From Bolinopsis microptera (taxonomy: Eukaryota; Ctenophora; Tentaculata; Lobata; Bolinopsidae), in the NCBI RefSeq assembly GCF_026151205.1, contig NC_087074.1:19636740-19700739 (forward strand): a stretch of DNA of 64,000 bases. The letters run 5' to 3'. Shown here piece by piece: positions 1 through 11,453 of the stretch; within the stretch, counting starts at the first letter, position 1; each line of letters opens with the position of its first letter. Under the pieces are notes generated by a model that searched no databases, had not been told where the DNA came from, and saw only the letters and a program-made list of their open reading frames with translations. The position numbers and the translations under genes were made by a program.

Positions 1-2
1 AC

Positions 3-503
3 ATAAGCATTAACAACAAAGTGCGAATCTACATCGCAGCTGTTCTTACCATTCTGACCTATGGAAGTGAGATATGGAACACGACTCAAGTGCAGACAAG
101 AAGATTAGAGTCTTTCCATCAGTACTGCTTACGCAGAATCCTGAGAGTGAGGTGGTTCCATCGAGTAAGAAATGAAGATGTTTTAAGAAGGGCTTCAATA
201 ACTGCTCTTACTGACATAATAGCAACAAAACGGCTACGTTGGTTTGGACATGTCAGTAGAATGCCTGAAGATCGGTTACCTAACTATCTACTTGAATGGA
301 AACCCAAGCATGGGAAACGATCAAGAGGCAGGCCTAGGAAGAGCTTAAATGATGTATTTATTGAAGATGCTGAGCAGAGATTGGATCGTAATGGACTCAC
401 GATTGATTGTATGAGAAGATTGGCTGCAGATCGAAAAGGATGGAGAAATATTACCCGCCGAAGTTGTATAATACAAAGTAATGACGCAGATGACGCAGAC
501 TAA
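3..503 (+). CDS. C-terminal tail of an RTE/CR1-type LINE reverse transcriptase (partial)
   Basis: The frame is open from the window edge to the stop at 501-503, so the 5' part lies outside the window. The translation has the post-RT region typical of invertebrate LINE polymerases: LTYGSEIW near the start, then FHQYCLRRILRVRW, KRLRWFGHVSRM and a basic RGRPRK stretch. The protein ends in acidic SNDADDAD. Just downstream are short TGTAA/ATGTA-type repeats (about 525-545), like the short repeats that end RTE-class elements. The reverse transcriptase core is not in the window. I infer the class from the tail only; another CR1/Jockey-like clade is possible. The fragment has no frame break, so the insertion may be fairly young. 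Confidence 0.75.
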   Translation: MSINNKVRIYIAAVLTILTYGSEIWNTTQVQTRRLESFHQYCLRRILRVRWFHRVRNEDVLRRASITALTDIIATKRLRWFGHVSRMPEDRLPNYLLEWKPKHGKRSRGRPRKSLNDVFIEDAEQRLDRNGLTIDCMRRLAADRKGWRNITRRSCIIQSNDADDAD

Positions 504-1476
504 TCCTTTTGGATGGAGATCTCGCCATGTAACATGTATGTATGTAACATATATTATGTATAACGTTTCTCCATTTTAATTTGATACACTCATTTTAATC
601 AACTTAAACATATATAATGCCTGGTGTTCACTAACAACACACTGGCTCCTTGGTGCGCTGTCAGAAGACATGTTCCACCTCAAATTAGTAACGTGTAGTT
701 ACTAGGCGTTACTAGGCGTTACTAGGCGTTACGTAGCACTTAGCTTTATTTGTGCCAAAAATAACTTATTTCAAGTTCTCAGGCTCATAATATTACAAAA
801 GTGATATAACATACTAATAGTAATATCATATACACATTACACATAACAAGTTTTTACTAAGACTGCTTGTTTATGAGATCCTGGAGAGGTTTGCTGTTTA
901 TCAGTCTCATGATCAGATAATGTACTTAGTAGAAACTAGGTAGGACAAGTGAAACTTGCGTTTCCTCCTAAACAGTAGTTTCACTTGTCCTACCTAGTCT
1001 CTACTACCGGATATTATCCCTGGAATCAATGCTTGTTTACATGAGAAGTAGTCTACATACTCCTCAGTTCATCACGTATATTAGATTTACAAAGCATACT
1101 GGAGAGTTGATGTCTTTTACCAACACCTCAAACTATACTTTTTTAGTGGGTTCTAAGGTTTTGTCGCTGCCTTCTCAGTACTTACAGCTCAGGTTATTGA
1201 ACTCAGGGAAACATAAGTATCTAAATTTGTATGGTTTCTCTTCAGACGGCTGACCATACTTTCTATTCTGGGTTCGACAAAGCACTCCTTTTCTAAATAA
1301 CTCTTCAGTGTACGTGTTGTAATTCTAGATCACGTACTTTAAAATCTGACGTACTTTCTTCACCATGAATGATGAAGTGTACCAGAATTTCTACAGTTTA
1401 AGTTGACATTCTCCAGATTTTCCCGAGCAGAGGCACTAGGCTGACTAGGGAGAGGAATTTATATCTATAATTATGT
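504..1476. other. Gene-free stretch with short repeats
   Basis: No coding sequence seen. It contains a small direct repeat of a TTACTAGGCG unit near 695-732 and the hairpin listed at 928-1005. The segment about 870-1020 shares words with about 40180-40262 (GCTGTTTATCAGTCTCATGA and GGATATTATCC), so both hold a dispersed repeat. Confidence 0.5.
928..1005. repeat. Inverted repeat, 28-29-bp arms
   Basis: The left arm (928-956) and right arm (977-1005) are reverse complements except for one or two bases, around a 20-bp loop. The shared core is GGTAGGACAAGTGAAACT. It is probably the fold-back end of a dispersed repeat, since flanking words recur near 40.2 kb. Confidence 0.7.
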
Positions 1477-1504
1477 CGGGGGATCATACACTTAGAACCG
1501 TACG

Positions 1505-1541
<37 letters not shown>

Positions 1542-1938
1542 GGGGGTGGGTCATATTTTCTTCCAAAACACAGTTGGTACATGGTCCATTTCCCAGAAAA
1601 ACAGTTAGTACATGGGGGGTGTCCAAGCCCAAAAAAAACCCATTTTACCTCAAATTTTAATTTTGGGAATGGTTTTTTGGGTTTTAATGGTTTTTAGTTT
1701 CTTTTTGGGTTTTTTGAATTTTTTCCTGTTTTTGTAACTTTTTATCTAATTCGACTACATTGAAAACAAAACCATTACTAAATAGTGGTTAAAATTTGTC
1801 CATTTCCCAATGTTTAATGAGCTGTGTCTTAATTATTATCCGAAAAAACAGTTAGTACCGCGAAGGGGGTGGGTGGGTCTTTTGACAAAATTCCAAAATT
1901 ACACTTAGTCGTCGTCACGTACAGAACTAAGTACCTGA

Positions 1939-1976
<38 letters not shown>
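1477..1976. mobile_element. 500-bp inverted-repeat element with G34 and C36 tracts
   Basis: The left end CGGGGGATCA and right end TGATCCCC...G are inverted copies, with further matching (ACTTAG, TACGT) over about 28 bp. ATTATGT lies directly outside both ends (1470-1476 and 1977-1983), a candidate 7-bp target duplication. A run of 34 G starts at 1507, and a run of 36 C (1940-1975) extends the right terminus. Inside, ACAGTTRGTAC occurs three times (near 1570, 1603 and 1846). No transposase is present, so this would be a non-autonomous element. Homopolymer lengths in assemblies are unreliable. Confidence 0.5.
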
Positions 1977-2248
1977 ATTATGTTACTATTTATCGATCTT
2001 GGTTACTATTTTACCGATTATGTTACTATTTATCGATCTTGGTACTCGAGAGTTGATGCATTGAATAGTCTACACTCTAGTTCTACAGCATTTAAATTCA
2101 GAAAATAACTTAAATATAGTTTTTAATAAACACAATAAGGAGATATAGAAACGCTTCGTTAGTGCTAAGTAGATGACAGGTCGCCACATTGCCGACTATT
2201 AGCACCTGTCATGTACTGCGCATGCTAAAGCTAAAGGGCGTAGCCAGG

Positions 2249-2560
2249 AGTGTTGTAAGAGGTTGGGCACTCTGCCAACTAAGTGGGCCAGGTCCGACCA
2301 GGGGTGATGTAAGAGGTTGGGCACTCTGCCAACTAAGTGGGCCAGGTCCGACCAGGGGTGTTGTAAGAGGTTGGGCACTCTGCCAACTAAGTGGGCCAGG
2401 TCCGACCAGGGGTGTTGTAAGAGGTTGGGCACTCTGCCAACTAAGTGGGCCAGGTCCAACCAGGGGTGTTGTAAGAGGTTGGGCACTCTGCCAACTAAGT
2501 GGGCCAGGTCCGACCAGGGGTGTTGTAAGAGGTTGGGCACTCTGCCAACTAAGTGGGCCA
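2249..2560. repeat. 54-bp tandem repeat, about 5.8 copies
   Basis: The unit contains GAGGTTGGGCACTCTGCCAA and CAGGTCCGACCAGG and repeats almost without change. Because 54 is divisible by three, several frames stay open on both strands; this is not evidence of a gene. A second block of the same unit lies at 3363-3447. Confidence 0.95.
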
Positions 2561-3362
2561 TGTTAAATTGTATATTCTGATCAATCACGGGAGACAAAGT
2601 AAAACACTTGTATTTTTGGGTTAGTAACTAAATTGGTAACAATTGGTTAAATGGGTTAGTAATTGAATTGGTAACAAATTGGTAATGGGTTAGCACACTA
2701 ACGCTGCACTCACTATCGCTGCACGTCACTCTACACAGACCTCAAACACAACTCTCACTCACTTAACCTCGTGAGTGGTGTGGTAATGTGATTACAAACA
2801 AATCTTCCCAAAACTGTAAATCCTTCTTAATAACAGTTCAAACTTCTTAGAAACTACTTCTTCTAACTTCTTCTAACTTCTTAGAAACTAAATCTTCTAT
2901 CACTTCCCCAGAAGTGATGTGAACGTGTTATGATATTCCCTTACTCACAAACACTAGATCTTCTCTTTAGGTTCTTCTGTGTGGTCCCCGTGACACACAC
3001 ACACTGGAACTTGACTTGTCTGGCTCTTCACTCTTACAGCAGCAGACTACTCACTAGAACTAAAAACAACCTTGTAAATATAAGAAAGTATGTTAGAAAG
3101 TAGTAACCCAAAACTACAAACCTAGGACTAAAGAAACTACTACAAAGAAACTGAAAAGGAACAAAGACCAAAATAAGCTAAACATTACACTACCTGCCCT
3201 TCAGGGTTAGCTCTCGTTCCGTTCACCTGAATCCTCTATACTAGACTGGTATTTACATCCTTGTTGTATTTACATGCTAAGGGAATGAATGTGTGTGAAA
3301 CAACAAAACATAACCACTCAGACATGTCTATGAATATAATAACTTAAAGGTAAAATATGATA
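2561..3362. other. 802-bp sequence separating two blocks of the 54-bp repeat
   Basis: Repeat unit sequence stops at 2560 (..GGGCCA) and resumes at 3363 (GGCCAGG..). The sequence between looks like an insertion into a once continuous array. It has short internal repeats (TTAGTAA.TGAATTGGTAAC type near 2620-2690; CTTCTTAGAAACTA near 2845-2890). I see no coding sequence and no clear terminal repeats. Confidence 0.4.
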
Positions 3363-3447
3363 GGCCAGGTCCGACCAGGGGTGTTGTAAGAGGTTGGGCA
3401 CTCTGCCAACTAAGTGGGCCAGGTCCGACCAGGGGTGTTGTAAGAGG
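3363..3447. repeat. Second block of the 54-bp tandem repeat
   Basis: About 1.6 units, in the same orientation and with the same sequence as 2249-2560. Confidence 0.9.
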
Positions 3448-5806
3448 CTCTTTCCCCCACACAATGGGAGGTGCTAATGGAAGGTTCTGTAGGAGAGAGG
3501 AGGGGACTATATCCCCAATGCTATGGAGGACAAATCGCCTACGAAAACATATTTATAATTCACGAATTACGATGCTCCTAGACAACGAGAAAGCTTACAA
3601 ACGTGACAAGACAGAGATCACCACCAGAGAGAAAGTTTAGTGCTAAGGTCATATTATCTAATAAACACTAATTATTTTGCGCTCTTCTCCCCCTTGAAGT
3701 TATCCACTCTTGCTGTTGCGCATCTCCCCTTGTCCCCCCCTCCCCCCCCCCCCCCCCCCCCCCCTCCCCTGCTTCCTTAATGGCCACGCCTTGCTCATTT
3801 CGAACATGTCACATATTGCAGGGATTTACCTTTTTTTGTTGCTACATACATGCCTCAAGCGTTTTGAACAGTCTTCAAGAAAGTAACAAATAATTGAAAT
3901 TCAACTGTATTTGTTGTTACGAGCAGGGAGACAATGCCCGCGAAACATTTTTTGCAAATTTCTCCGCTCCAAGATAACAACAACGCTAACAGGAAGTCTT
4001 AAAAAAGTAACGAAACAAAGGTAACTGCCACGGGAAATTTTGTTTAGTACTAAATACTACTTAGTACTAATTCTTTTTTGCTCCTATTTATATTATTTTA
4101 AAAGTTCTCCCGATGACCATGCTCTTAGTTTTACATGTGCTTATTTCGTACACCTCTTTCTTATTGCTCTAATTGCTACATGCCTTAAGTTCCTAAAGTA
4201 AACCGATTTGAATTTCTTGAATGTTACAAATAATTGAAATTCCCCTGTCTTTTCTGAATTAAATTCTTTGCAATATTACTTGAAGCAAGTTCTTTATTCC
4301 ATATATTCCAGGATGTTATAAGCTAGGAAACTGTCACTCTTGACAATGATATCCTACACATATAACATTTTTTTACATGCCGTAACTTTAGAACAGGGCG
4401 CCACTTTCTATTATTATAATATGTGAACACTGCAAATCCTAACATATAACTGTAACCCTATATAATATAACTCGGACAGATATCTGTCAAAACGAGGAAC
4501 ACTCCCATGGAATTGTCAAAATTTTAAAACTTTTGAATGACAGTCATCATAACTGAAAATATGTAGTTTGCTGCAAAATACAGGCATTGAGCGGTTCTTG
4601 ACGTACTATTTATGTTATAATTTCATTTCTACCTGTCTAACTTATTAGCTTTGATTCTCTGGGGCTACCGTATATATAAGGAAACCTTCTGAAATCCTGG
4701 AATATTGTTACCTCGGCCGAAACATATTACTAACTGAGTACTGAGTAAACGAGTATGACCCTACCTGGGTGCATCTAGTATCGCCCACTCGAGAATATTT
4801 ATATTATTATATTTAATGTTTAACGAAATTCTGGGAGGATATTACATCTAATAAGATTTGACCAATATTATTCTAAAAGTACTAAAATCTTCCCTCGCTA
4901 ATTTACCTGGATACGAACTTAGCAGCTCACTATAGAAATGTTAGCAACGAAAAGGGGAGGGGTATTTAGGCTGGGGGGGGGGGGGGCGTCCCTGAAACTT
5001 TTATACAGATTCAAAACCAAACTTATTCAAGTGTTCATTCTTAGCTCAGTGCAGATAAAACGTGATCCGATGCTAAATCTGATAGTTGAAACGTAGTTTC
5101 GAAACTTGGAAACCTTATTTAAGCGATTTGGGAGCTCTTTTGAAACATCAAAAAGCGGAGCCGGCCGGTGTGGACACTTCATCCTGGTAACGTTACGTCG
5201 TTACGCCAAAAATGTACTCTTTTCCATCCGTAGATTTACTGTGTCTCATTGAACTGTAATTACTATAACTGTAAGTCATTTACTGTTATCGATATATAGT
5301 TGTAAACGTTAGCTGTACTAAATGTCCAGTTTTATATCTCTAGTCACTGATGATCGTTCGTGCAGATAGGTCTACAACACGTGTTTACAGGCACGCGCGG
5401 CAATGAAATGTGTCAGTTAACAGCGGAACTAAACCGCGCGCACGTGCGGTGCGCGCAAAATAATTAGCAAGTAATTAATTTGCTAATTTGAACAAACCAA
5501 TGGAAATACAAAGAATCGAATGAAGTAAAAACATAATCTTTACTGATCACTACTTTATCTAAAATAAGCATTCCAACAAAAAATCACTTATTTACGGGAA
5601 AATTGCTAAAATATTGATTACGTAATATGTGAACGACCCCTTTTGACTCTAGTACTGGCTTTGAGCTGTTCGAGATTAGAGACATTAGAGAATATAGTTT
5701 ATCATGATTTATTTGGGATGATTTAACTGTTATGAGATTAGATGGATCAAGACTGTTCTGTTGACTGTTCCTATGATGATCTAGCCTTGGTCTTCCAAAA
5801 AGGAAG
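3448..5806. other. Gene-free AT-rich stretch
   Basis: No gene recognised. It holds a C-rich tract at about 3724-3774, a G run near 4975-4986 and a CG-rich alternating patch near 5390-5460 (GCGCGCACGTGCGGTGCGCG). Confidence 0.5.
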
Positions 5807-5877
5807 TGCGTCGGCCGGGAATCGAACCCGGGCCTCCCGCGTGGCAGGCGAGAATTGTACCACTCAACCACCGACGC
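5807..5877 (-). tRNA. tRNA-Gly (anticodon GCC)
   Basis: Read on the minus strand, the 71 bases fold as a standard cloverleaf. The 7-bp acceptor stem is GCGTCGG/CCGACGC with discriminator A. The D arm is GTTG-AGTGGTA-CAAT, the anticodon arm is CTCGC-CTGCCAC-GCGGG with anticodon GCC, and the T arm has loop TTCGATT. The internal promoter boxes are intact (box A region TGGTTGAGTGG, box B GGTTCGATTCC). Animal tRNA-Gly(GCC) usually has C13-G22 in the D stem; here it is G13-C22, a paired change that keeps the stem. On the minus strand the gene is followed by AAAAAGG-type sequence rather than a long T run. Confidence 0.95.
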
Positions 5878-8224
5878 ATACAAATAATGCGATGATCAAC
5901 CGAGTAATTCTTACAGGACGAAACGTATTTACAAGAATATGTGGCACAACAACTACACAGCGTTAAAGCGAGACTCCAGATTCTTCGAACATATAGTCTC
6001 AGTACAAGTGACAGTGATGAAATAGACGGGACCGTGCTCAACGTGAAATGTGTCCAATCATCACAGGTATTCCTTAACACAAATGAATAAATAATAATAT
6101 AAATTTATGTTTTCACCTTTATCAATTTGTCTTCTTCAAAATAGGTTTCTGATATCTGGCCCAAAAAAGTAAAACTCTCCATAATTCCAGAGCGAAGTCA
6201 GCAGTGATCCGTACGTATCAGCTTACAACGCAAGACTGGTCAACCTGGGAGTGAACCAATCCCTTGTCAGACCACGCCTTTCTTTGGAATGTGCAGAAAC
6301 TTCAGACATTTGCTGAAAACCATCTGCCAATTTGACGTCCTGTCAGCTGTACGTCAGCTATTTTCTTATTCCTCCTTCTGTTTGTTAGTTGTTATCCTGC
6401 ACCGTTAATAGTATAAGTTAAAATTGTTGAAGCTGTATTTCACACAAGGTATAAAATATAAAGTATCCATGATGATAGACAGAAATCATATGGATTTCCT
6501 TTTAAGAGAACAAACTGGATAGGAATATTATTCATTTCCCGTTCTATTTATTTAACGAGTACTCAAATTATGTTTATACACGTTAGCTTAGGATTATAGC
6601 ACTAGCAGCTGGAAGATTCTTATCTTCATGATATCATAGTGGACATATTCAGAGTTCTCTCTTGATATGGAAGAACATTTTAAATGAAGTCTAATTGAAA
6701 CTTAGATCAAAAATTAAGAGAAGGACCTAAATTATAGTGACCTAAATTATAGTGATATCCAATTTCAAATGTGTCCACTAAGATAGAAGATTTTTCCGAC
6801 ACACCGTTAAGTTTCGATAATAGGTAAATATATTGTCTCAAATCTCAAATTATTTGTCAAGTTGTAAACCTATTTGTCAGTAAATACGAGATTCAGTGAT
6901 CGTGTTTTACATACGAGTGATAGGGCACGTTTTAAGTGTTGTATTAAACAATCGGTACTGTAAAACCATTTTTTTTTGTGGGTACTGATTTTACGGATTT
7001 CTTGAATTGGATCATTTTCGCGGCATCAATTTTCGTGAATTCAAATGATTGAATTCACAGTATGTCACTTGGACAACAGAAGAGCCTTTTATTATCAAAT
7101 TGGGTTTTTGTTTCACTGAACTTATATTGTTGAAATAGTAATGCAATATGCAATAATGGGGGGGGGGGGGGGCAATAATGGTACACTTTAACACATTTTA
7201 TACTAATAGTTACAATTTTTAGGGGATATTGACTTTTATTTCCGAATCGATTAACATTTTGTTTAGTCACTCTTCAATGACGCCCTCGTTTTAGCTGCAG
7301 ACTATATAATATAAAGGACAATTAGAGAAACTATAAGATTATTATTCTAATCTGCAGTTTAAAGTGCGTTAATTGCAGGATTGATTGATGCATATAATTT
7401 TGGTTCTTTGGACACAAATCAGAATATTAAACATACGGAACCGCTAGATCTAGACAATGAAAGTGTTTTTCTTTTATTTCTTTTTAATCATTTCTCGTTT
7501 GAATGTACATGCTGGGTAAAGTTTATCGGAGGTGACATACTTCATCAGATTTCTTAAACCAATTTTCACTAATTGTAGTGTCTTAGACGTATGCTCATCA
7601 GTGACAACCAACCATGTGTGTGATAGAAACACGAAACTTCCAAATATTAGGAAAATATATACCTGCTTAAAATTAATGAGGGTTTGAGCGAATTTGTTTT
7701 TTATAATAATCTCTTTTTCTTGCCCTTCTAATCTGGTACCACTGATGAACACACGTTAAAAAGAATTGAATTTTACTGACTTTGCCCAATATCGTATGCT
7801 GATTGGCTACTGCTGATATTAACTGTAATTACTGAGGAGGATTTCGGTGTTTTTCGCTATTACAAATATAAATATCCTCCCCATAAATGAAGTGCTAACC
7901 GAATATTATATAACAGATCACAGTAACTGTAATCTTTATTTGCATTTATTATTATTATTCCATGCTTGTTATTAATATAGAATATATTTTTGTTACTAAT
8001 TAATCATTATAACCTCATTATATAACCGTTTAATGTTTGTATGGCCTGTGTAAAGTATTGCTGTATTTCTTAACCTAAAATGTGACACGCAGTTCGATAA
8101 ACTATTCGTTTTATTTCGGGGTTAAACGCAAGACAAAATCAGAATCGTTTAAGTTTCACAGAAAATGAATTCCACAGGAAAATTGTTCTATAGGAAATAG
8201 ATAAATTACAAATAAACACGACTA
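5878..8224. other. Gene-free AT-rich stretch
   Basis: I recognise no gene. A G run of about 14 lies near 7159-7172. A 92-codon minus-strand open frame (7474-7752) has no recognisable domain, and I do not call it. Confidence 0.45.
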
Positions 8225-8230
8225 TTTATT
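8225..8230 (-). promoter_or_regulatory. Candidate polyadenylation signal AATAAA for the GPCR gene
   Basis: TTTATT on the plus strand reads AATAAA on the minus strand, about 140 bases past the GPCR stop codon. Confidence 0.4.
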
Positions 8231-8365
8231 GGTAAATTATACCGTTCATTGATTCCATTTACACACTTATACAAATAAAAAACAAAACGCTAAAACATAC
8301 ACTATTTGTTCTCCAATTCACCGCGATCCTCGTAGTCCTATAACTAACATGGATCACATCTCCAA

Positions 8366-10100
8366 CTACCCTTTAAAACTACACCTGCAACTGTCACACA
8401 TTCCCGCCACATTCCGGCCTCCCCGCACTATCAACTCCCAGGTGGACCTCCTCATGTTCTTGTTGTGTTTAAGGAGCATGATGGTGTTCACAAATCCGGT
8501 TACTGGCATCGCCATGTAGTACCACAAGGTTGCGTACAGTTTTCCTGCGGGGGTTGCTGCTATCAGGTCGAATACAGACGTATCCGGCTCAAACACGTAC
8601 ACTAGCACTTGCATGATGAAGATGAAATGGATAACCAGGTAGTTGAATGATAGGGATAAAGTGCACTTGATGACGGCGGCTTCCATCCTCGTCAGACCAC
8701 TGATACTATGCCGGATTGCCTTATGCTTGGCAATGATGGCAACAACAGCACTCCCGCTAGTTAGGGAACTGCTCCGATCTTCTCTGGAGGGGATGGATAC
8801 TCGCCTAGTGTTTGGATTTGATAGACGTCTCGTGTTGGGATAAGATATAGGTCTATTGTTTTTTTGGAAAGTGGGTTCTTGGTGGTGAATGATGCAGTTC
8901 TCGGGTAAGACTGGGCAGGAGTTACCTGTACCAGTGTCGTCTTGTTGTTTCGCTCGTTTGATTGGAGACTTGAACAGTTTCAACGCAACTATAAAGTTCC
9001 CAGCTACGATGATAAACCATGCAATTATGAGAGGCACGGCAAGAAGAAAGAGGACGAGGAAGTAGCCGGCGTTGTGGTGGTTTGGAATAATCTCGGTCAT
9101 CTTGAAATCACATGTTGCCCAATCTGGTTGGTATCTCATCTTGTGTCCTGCAATGAAGGGGGCCGACGCCACGCCGAGACCTGTCGTAGGGATTGCTATT
9201 TTAGGAAATTTCAAATTATTTCTCGTTTAGTGATGAGAGGTTTTTTTCTACTTATAAATTTTAGCTCAGTGTTTTTAGCTTAAGATAGAATTGAAAACTA
9301 TAAACTTACCCCATATCCAGCTTATAGAGAACCCGATCCAATAAAACGGATGATTGAAGCTGAGCTGGGAAAACCTGAATAAATCATTAATATTAAATCC
9401 TGTATCACTGACTCAGTTAACATTCAATTTGGATAAGACATTCTAAGATATTTCTGATCGGTGATTTACAAGCTTACTTGACGGGGAAGGCTATAGCAAT
9501 GATTCTCTCGATAGTAGTGATGGAGAGGAGTAGGGGTGTTGATATCTGGTTCAGATTAACCAGAATGCCAGGAATTTGACAAAACAGAATGTCTGTGGGT
9601 AGTTTTTCTCTCTGGTTAACCAGACCCAGTCCTAACACTACAGCTTGTGTTCCTGAGGTGAAGAGAGGGGTCAGTTGTGGGAACCTAGTGTTAATGTTAT
9701 ACTTATATCGTGATATCAACGAATAATGACTATTCCTGTAAAAGCATGGTGCGGTGCCTGATTTAAATTCCTGTGGTACCATAAAACCAAACTGAAAGTC
9801 CTAGTTTCTTTGTCCACCTGCGATCAGGTTACTGATAGTGATGTGGATCAAACAGTTGGAACTTCTGGTACGGGTTCTCTTCCAACCGTAAAATATCATG
9901 ATGTTCAGGGACATCCCCAGAAATCCTGAAATTTCACTTTTTATCACAGAGTATTCACTTCTCCAGAACAGCTTAATAATGTTTTTAATTTCTTGAAAGA
10001 CAACAGAGCATGATCACAAGTAATGAAACACGTTTCACTCACCAAGGAATAGATTGATGGAGCCAAATATCAGATTGGCAAACTTCACAATAAGTGCCAT
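8366..10100 (-). CDS. Rhodopsin-like (class A) G protein-coupled receptor, five exons
   Basis: Minus-strand exons: 10043-10100, 9818-9925, 9478-9652, 9310-9374 and 8366-9195, joined in phases 1,1,2,1 into 411 residues. Introns are GT-AG; the exon 2 donor (gtggac) is weak, the others good. Residues 2-35 and 45-70 form TM1/TM2 (MSLNIMIFYGW, then NCLIHITISNLIAG). TM3 has its Cys in ILFCQIPG and ends ERIIAIAFPVK, so the DRY position is ERI. TM4 is FYWIGFSISWIWG, spanning the exon 4/5 junction. Loop 2 has the partner Cys in DWATCDF. TM5 runs from NAGYFLVLF, ICL3 is long and Ser/Arg-rich, and TM6 and TM7 follow. TM7 has MPVTGFVNT instead of NPxxY. Position P-7 of TM7 is Leu, so there is no retinal Lys and it is not an opsin. 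The extracellular N-terminus is almost absent, so a further upstream exon is possible. The ligand is unknown. Confidence 0.8.
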
Positions 10101-10140
10101 AGATGTACTAACCTAACTAAATGAAACTGATTAAGATTTG

Positions 10141-10929
10141 GCAACTTAATTCAGAACATGTAAGACATAAAATTAGTAGAATAATTTTTGCCAATGAAAT
10201 AAGTTATCAAAATCACAATATTTGCTATAGCAACGTCCACATCAGCTAGTATCATAACTACTAAGATGATAGCGAAAAAAGATACCGCGAACCCATGATT
10301 TTTACAGAGATCCTGATTAATATACAGTCTGTATTACAGGGGCATAAACCTTGTAACTCTCCTGCCGACTTTCAGGAACCATGGGATAACACCAGTCTCG
10401 AGTGATTAAAAACAAATTAGAACTTGGATTGTTGTTTACAGGAACTTTATAGGTCAGGTTTACTACAGCATCTGGTCGATCAGGGCACAATCACGATCAG
10501 CCAAACATTTATTTCAGGCGTCATTTCGCTGCATTGAGATCTAGTATACTTAAGACGTTTGTGAGATAGAGACGTGCTTAAACAAAATTTTAGTTAAACA
10601 AATATAAATAGCATCAAGTCGGCCAATTTACGAGCACCACTTCAAACTTTGACAAACGCCTTGCAAATGCAACAGCTGTTGTGCCACACATCGCAAAATG
10701 TCGACCGTTAATGTACAAAATATGTTTAGCTGCCCTTTCAAATCTAACGGTATCAAATGAAAGATGCTGCAGTCCTACTCCTAGAGTTAGATCAAAGGAC
10801 TCACGGTGGCTTCTGATGTCTTAAATTTGAGCCCTATAATTCCATGTGGTATTATTTGCAAACGTTGATTGACTTTGAAATCTTGGAAATAGTTCAGATG
10901 CTCTGAAATAGAGCATTCCTAGTCTTAAT
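10141..10929. other. Gene-free stretch upstream of the GPCR
   Basis: It contains the GPCR 5' flank. I see no TATA box or other clear promoter element and no other gene. Confidence 0.4.
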
Positions 10930-11453
10930 GGCTCTTATTAAATCGCTCGCCCAAAAATTTCACGTGACTTTGGTTTTTTTGGTTTTGCAGCCGTACAAAA
11001 CGGTTTTACATAAACCCTAATCCCAACCCTAACCCTAACCCCGAAGCTATCCATAATCTTAACCACAACCCTAAGGCTCTTACTAAATCGCTCGCCCAAA
11101 AATTTCACGTGACTTTGGTTTTTTTGGTTTTGCAGCCGTACAAAACGGTTTTACATAAACCCTAATCCCAACCCTAACCCTAACCATAACCCCGAAGCTA
11201 TCCATAATCTTAACCACAACCCTAACCCTAACCCGAGCCCTAAATAATAGAATTCACGTTTTACTAGCCTGTCACGTGACCAAAACGGTTTTTTTGCCCA
11301 TAACTCTACAGGGAAGCATTTAACCTAAACCCTACTCCAGGGGGGGATTCGGAATGCAGCGTCCAAAAATACACCGATCCGGATCACTTTCATGCCTAAA
11401 GGGCCTTTCACAAGATTTTCTTAAATTTGGGCGACGATTTAGTAGGAGCGAGT
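10930..11453. mobile_element. Inverted-repeat element with a duplicated 145-bp unit carrying CCCTAA runs
   Basis: A unit starting GGCTCTTATTAAATCGCTCG at 10930 is repeated at 11075 (period 145 bp, nearly identical). Each copy ends in ACCCTAACCCTAACC, the animal telomere motif. Near 11415-11453 the start appears inverted (GGGCGACGATTTAGTAGGAG), giving imperfect terminal inverted repeats. No coding sequence. I infer a MITE-like element; a clear target duplication was not found. Confidence 0.5.

Noticed and set aside
1473..2108. Open frames encoding poly-Gly and poly-Pro
   Set aside because: Translations of the G34 and C36 tracts, not genes.
2189..2597. Open frames on both strands across the 54-bp tandem repeat
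   Set aside because: The period is a multiple of three, so frames stay open by periodicity alone; there is no start context or domain.
5584..6080. Three open frames around 5.6-6.1 kb
   Set aside because: They overlap the tRNA-Gly gene, read through its stems and have no domain signal.
9474..9782. Single-exon reading of the TM3 region from 9782
   Set aside because: The first part is intron; the acceptor cccctcttcacctcag at 9653 restores phase with exon 2.
8366..10100. GPCR as an opsin
   Set aside because: The position seven residues before the TM7 proline is Leu, not Lys; the nearest Lys (AGKLYATLW) is twelve residues before it.
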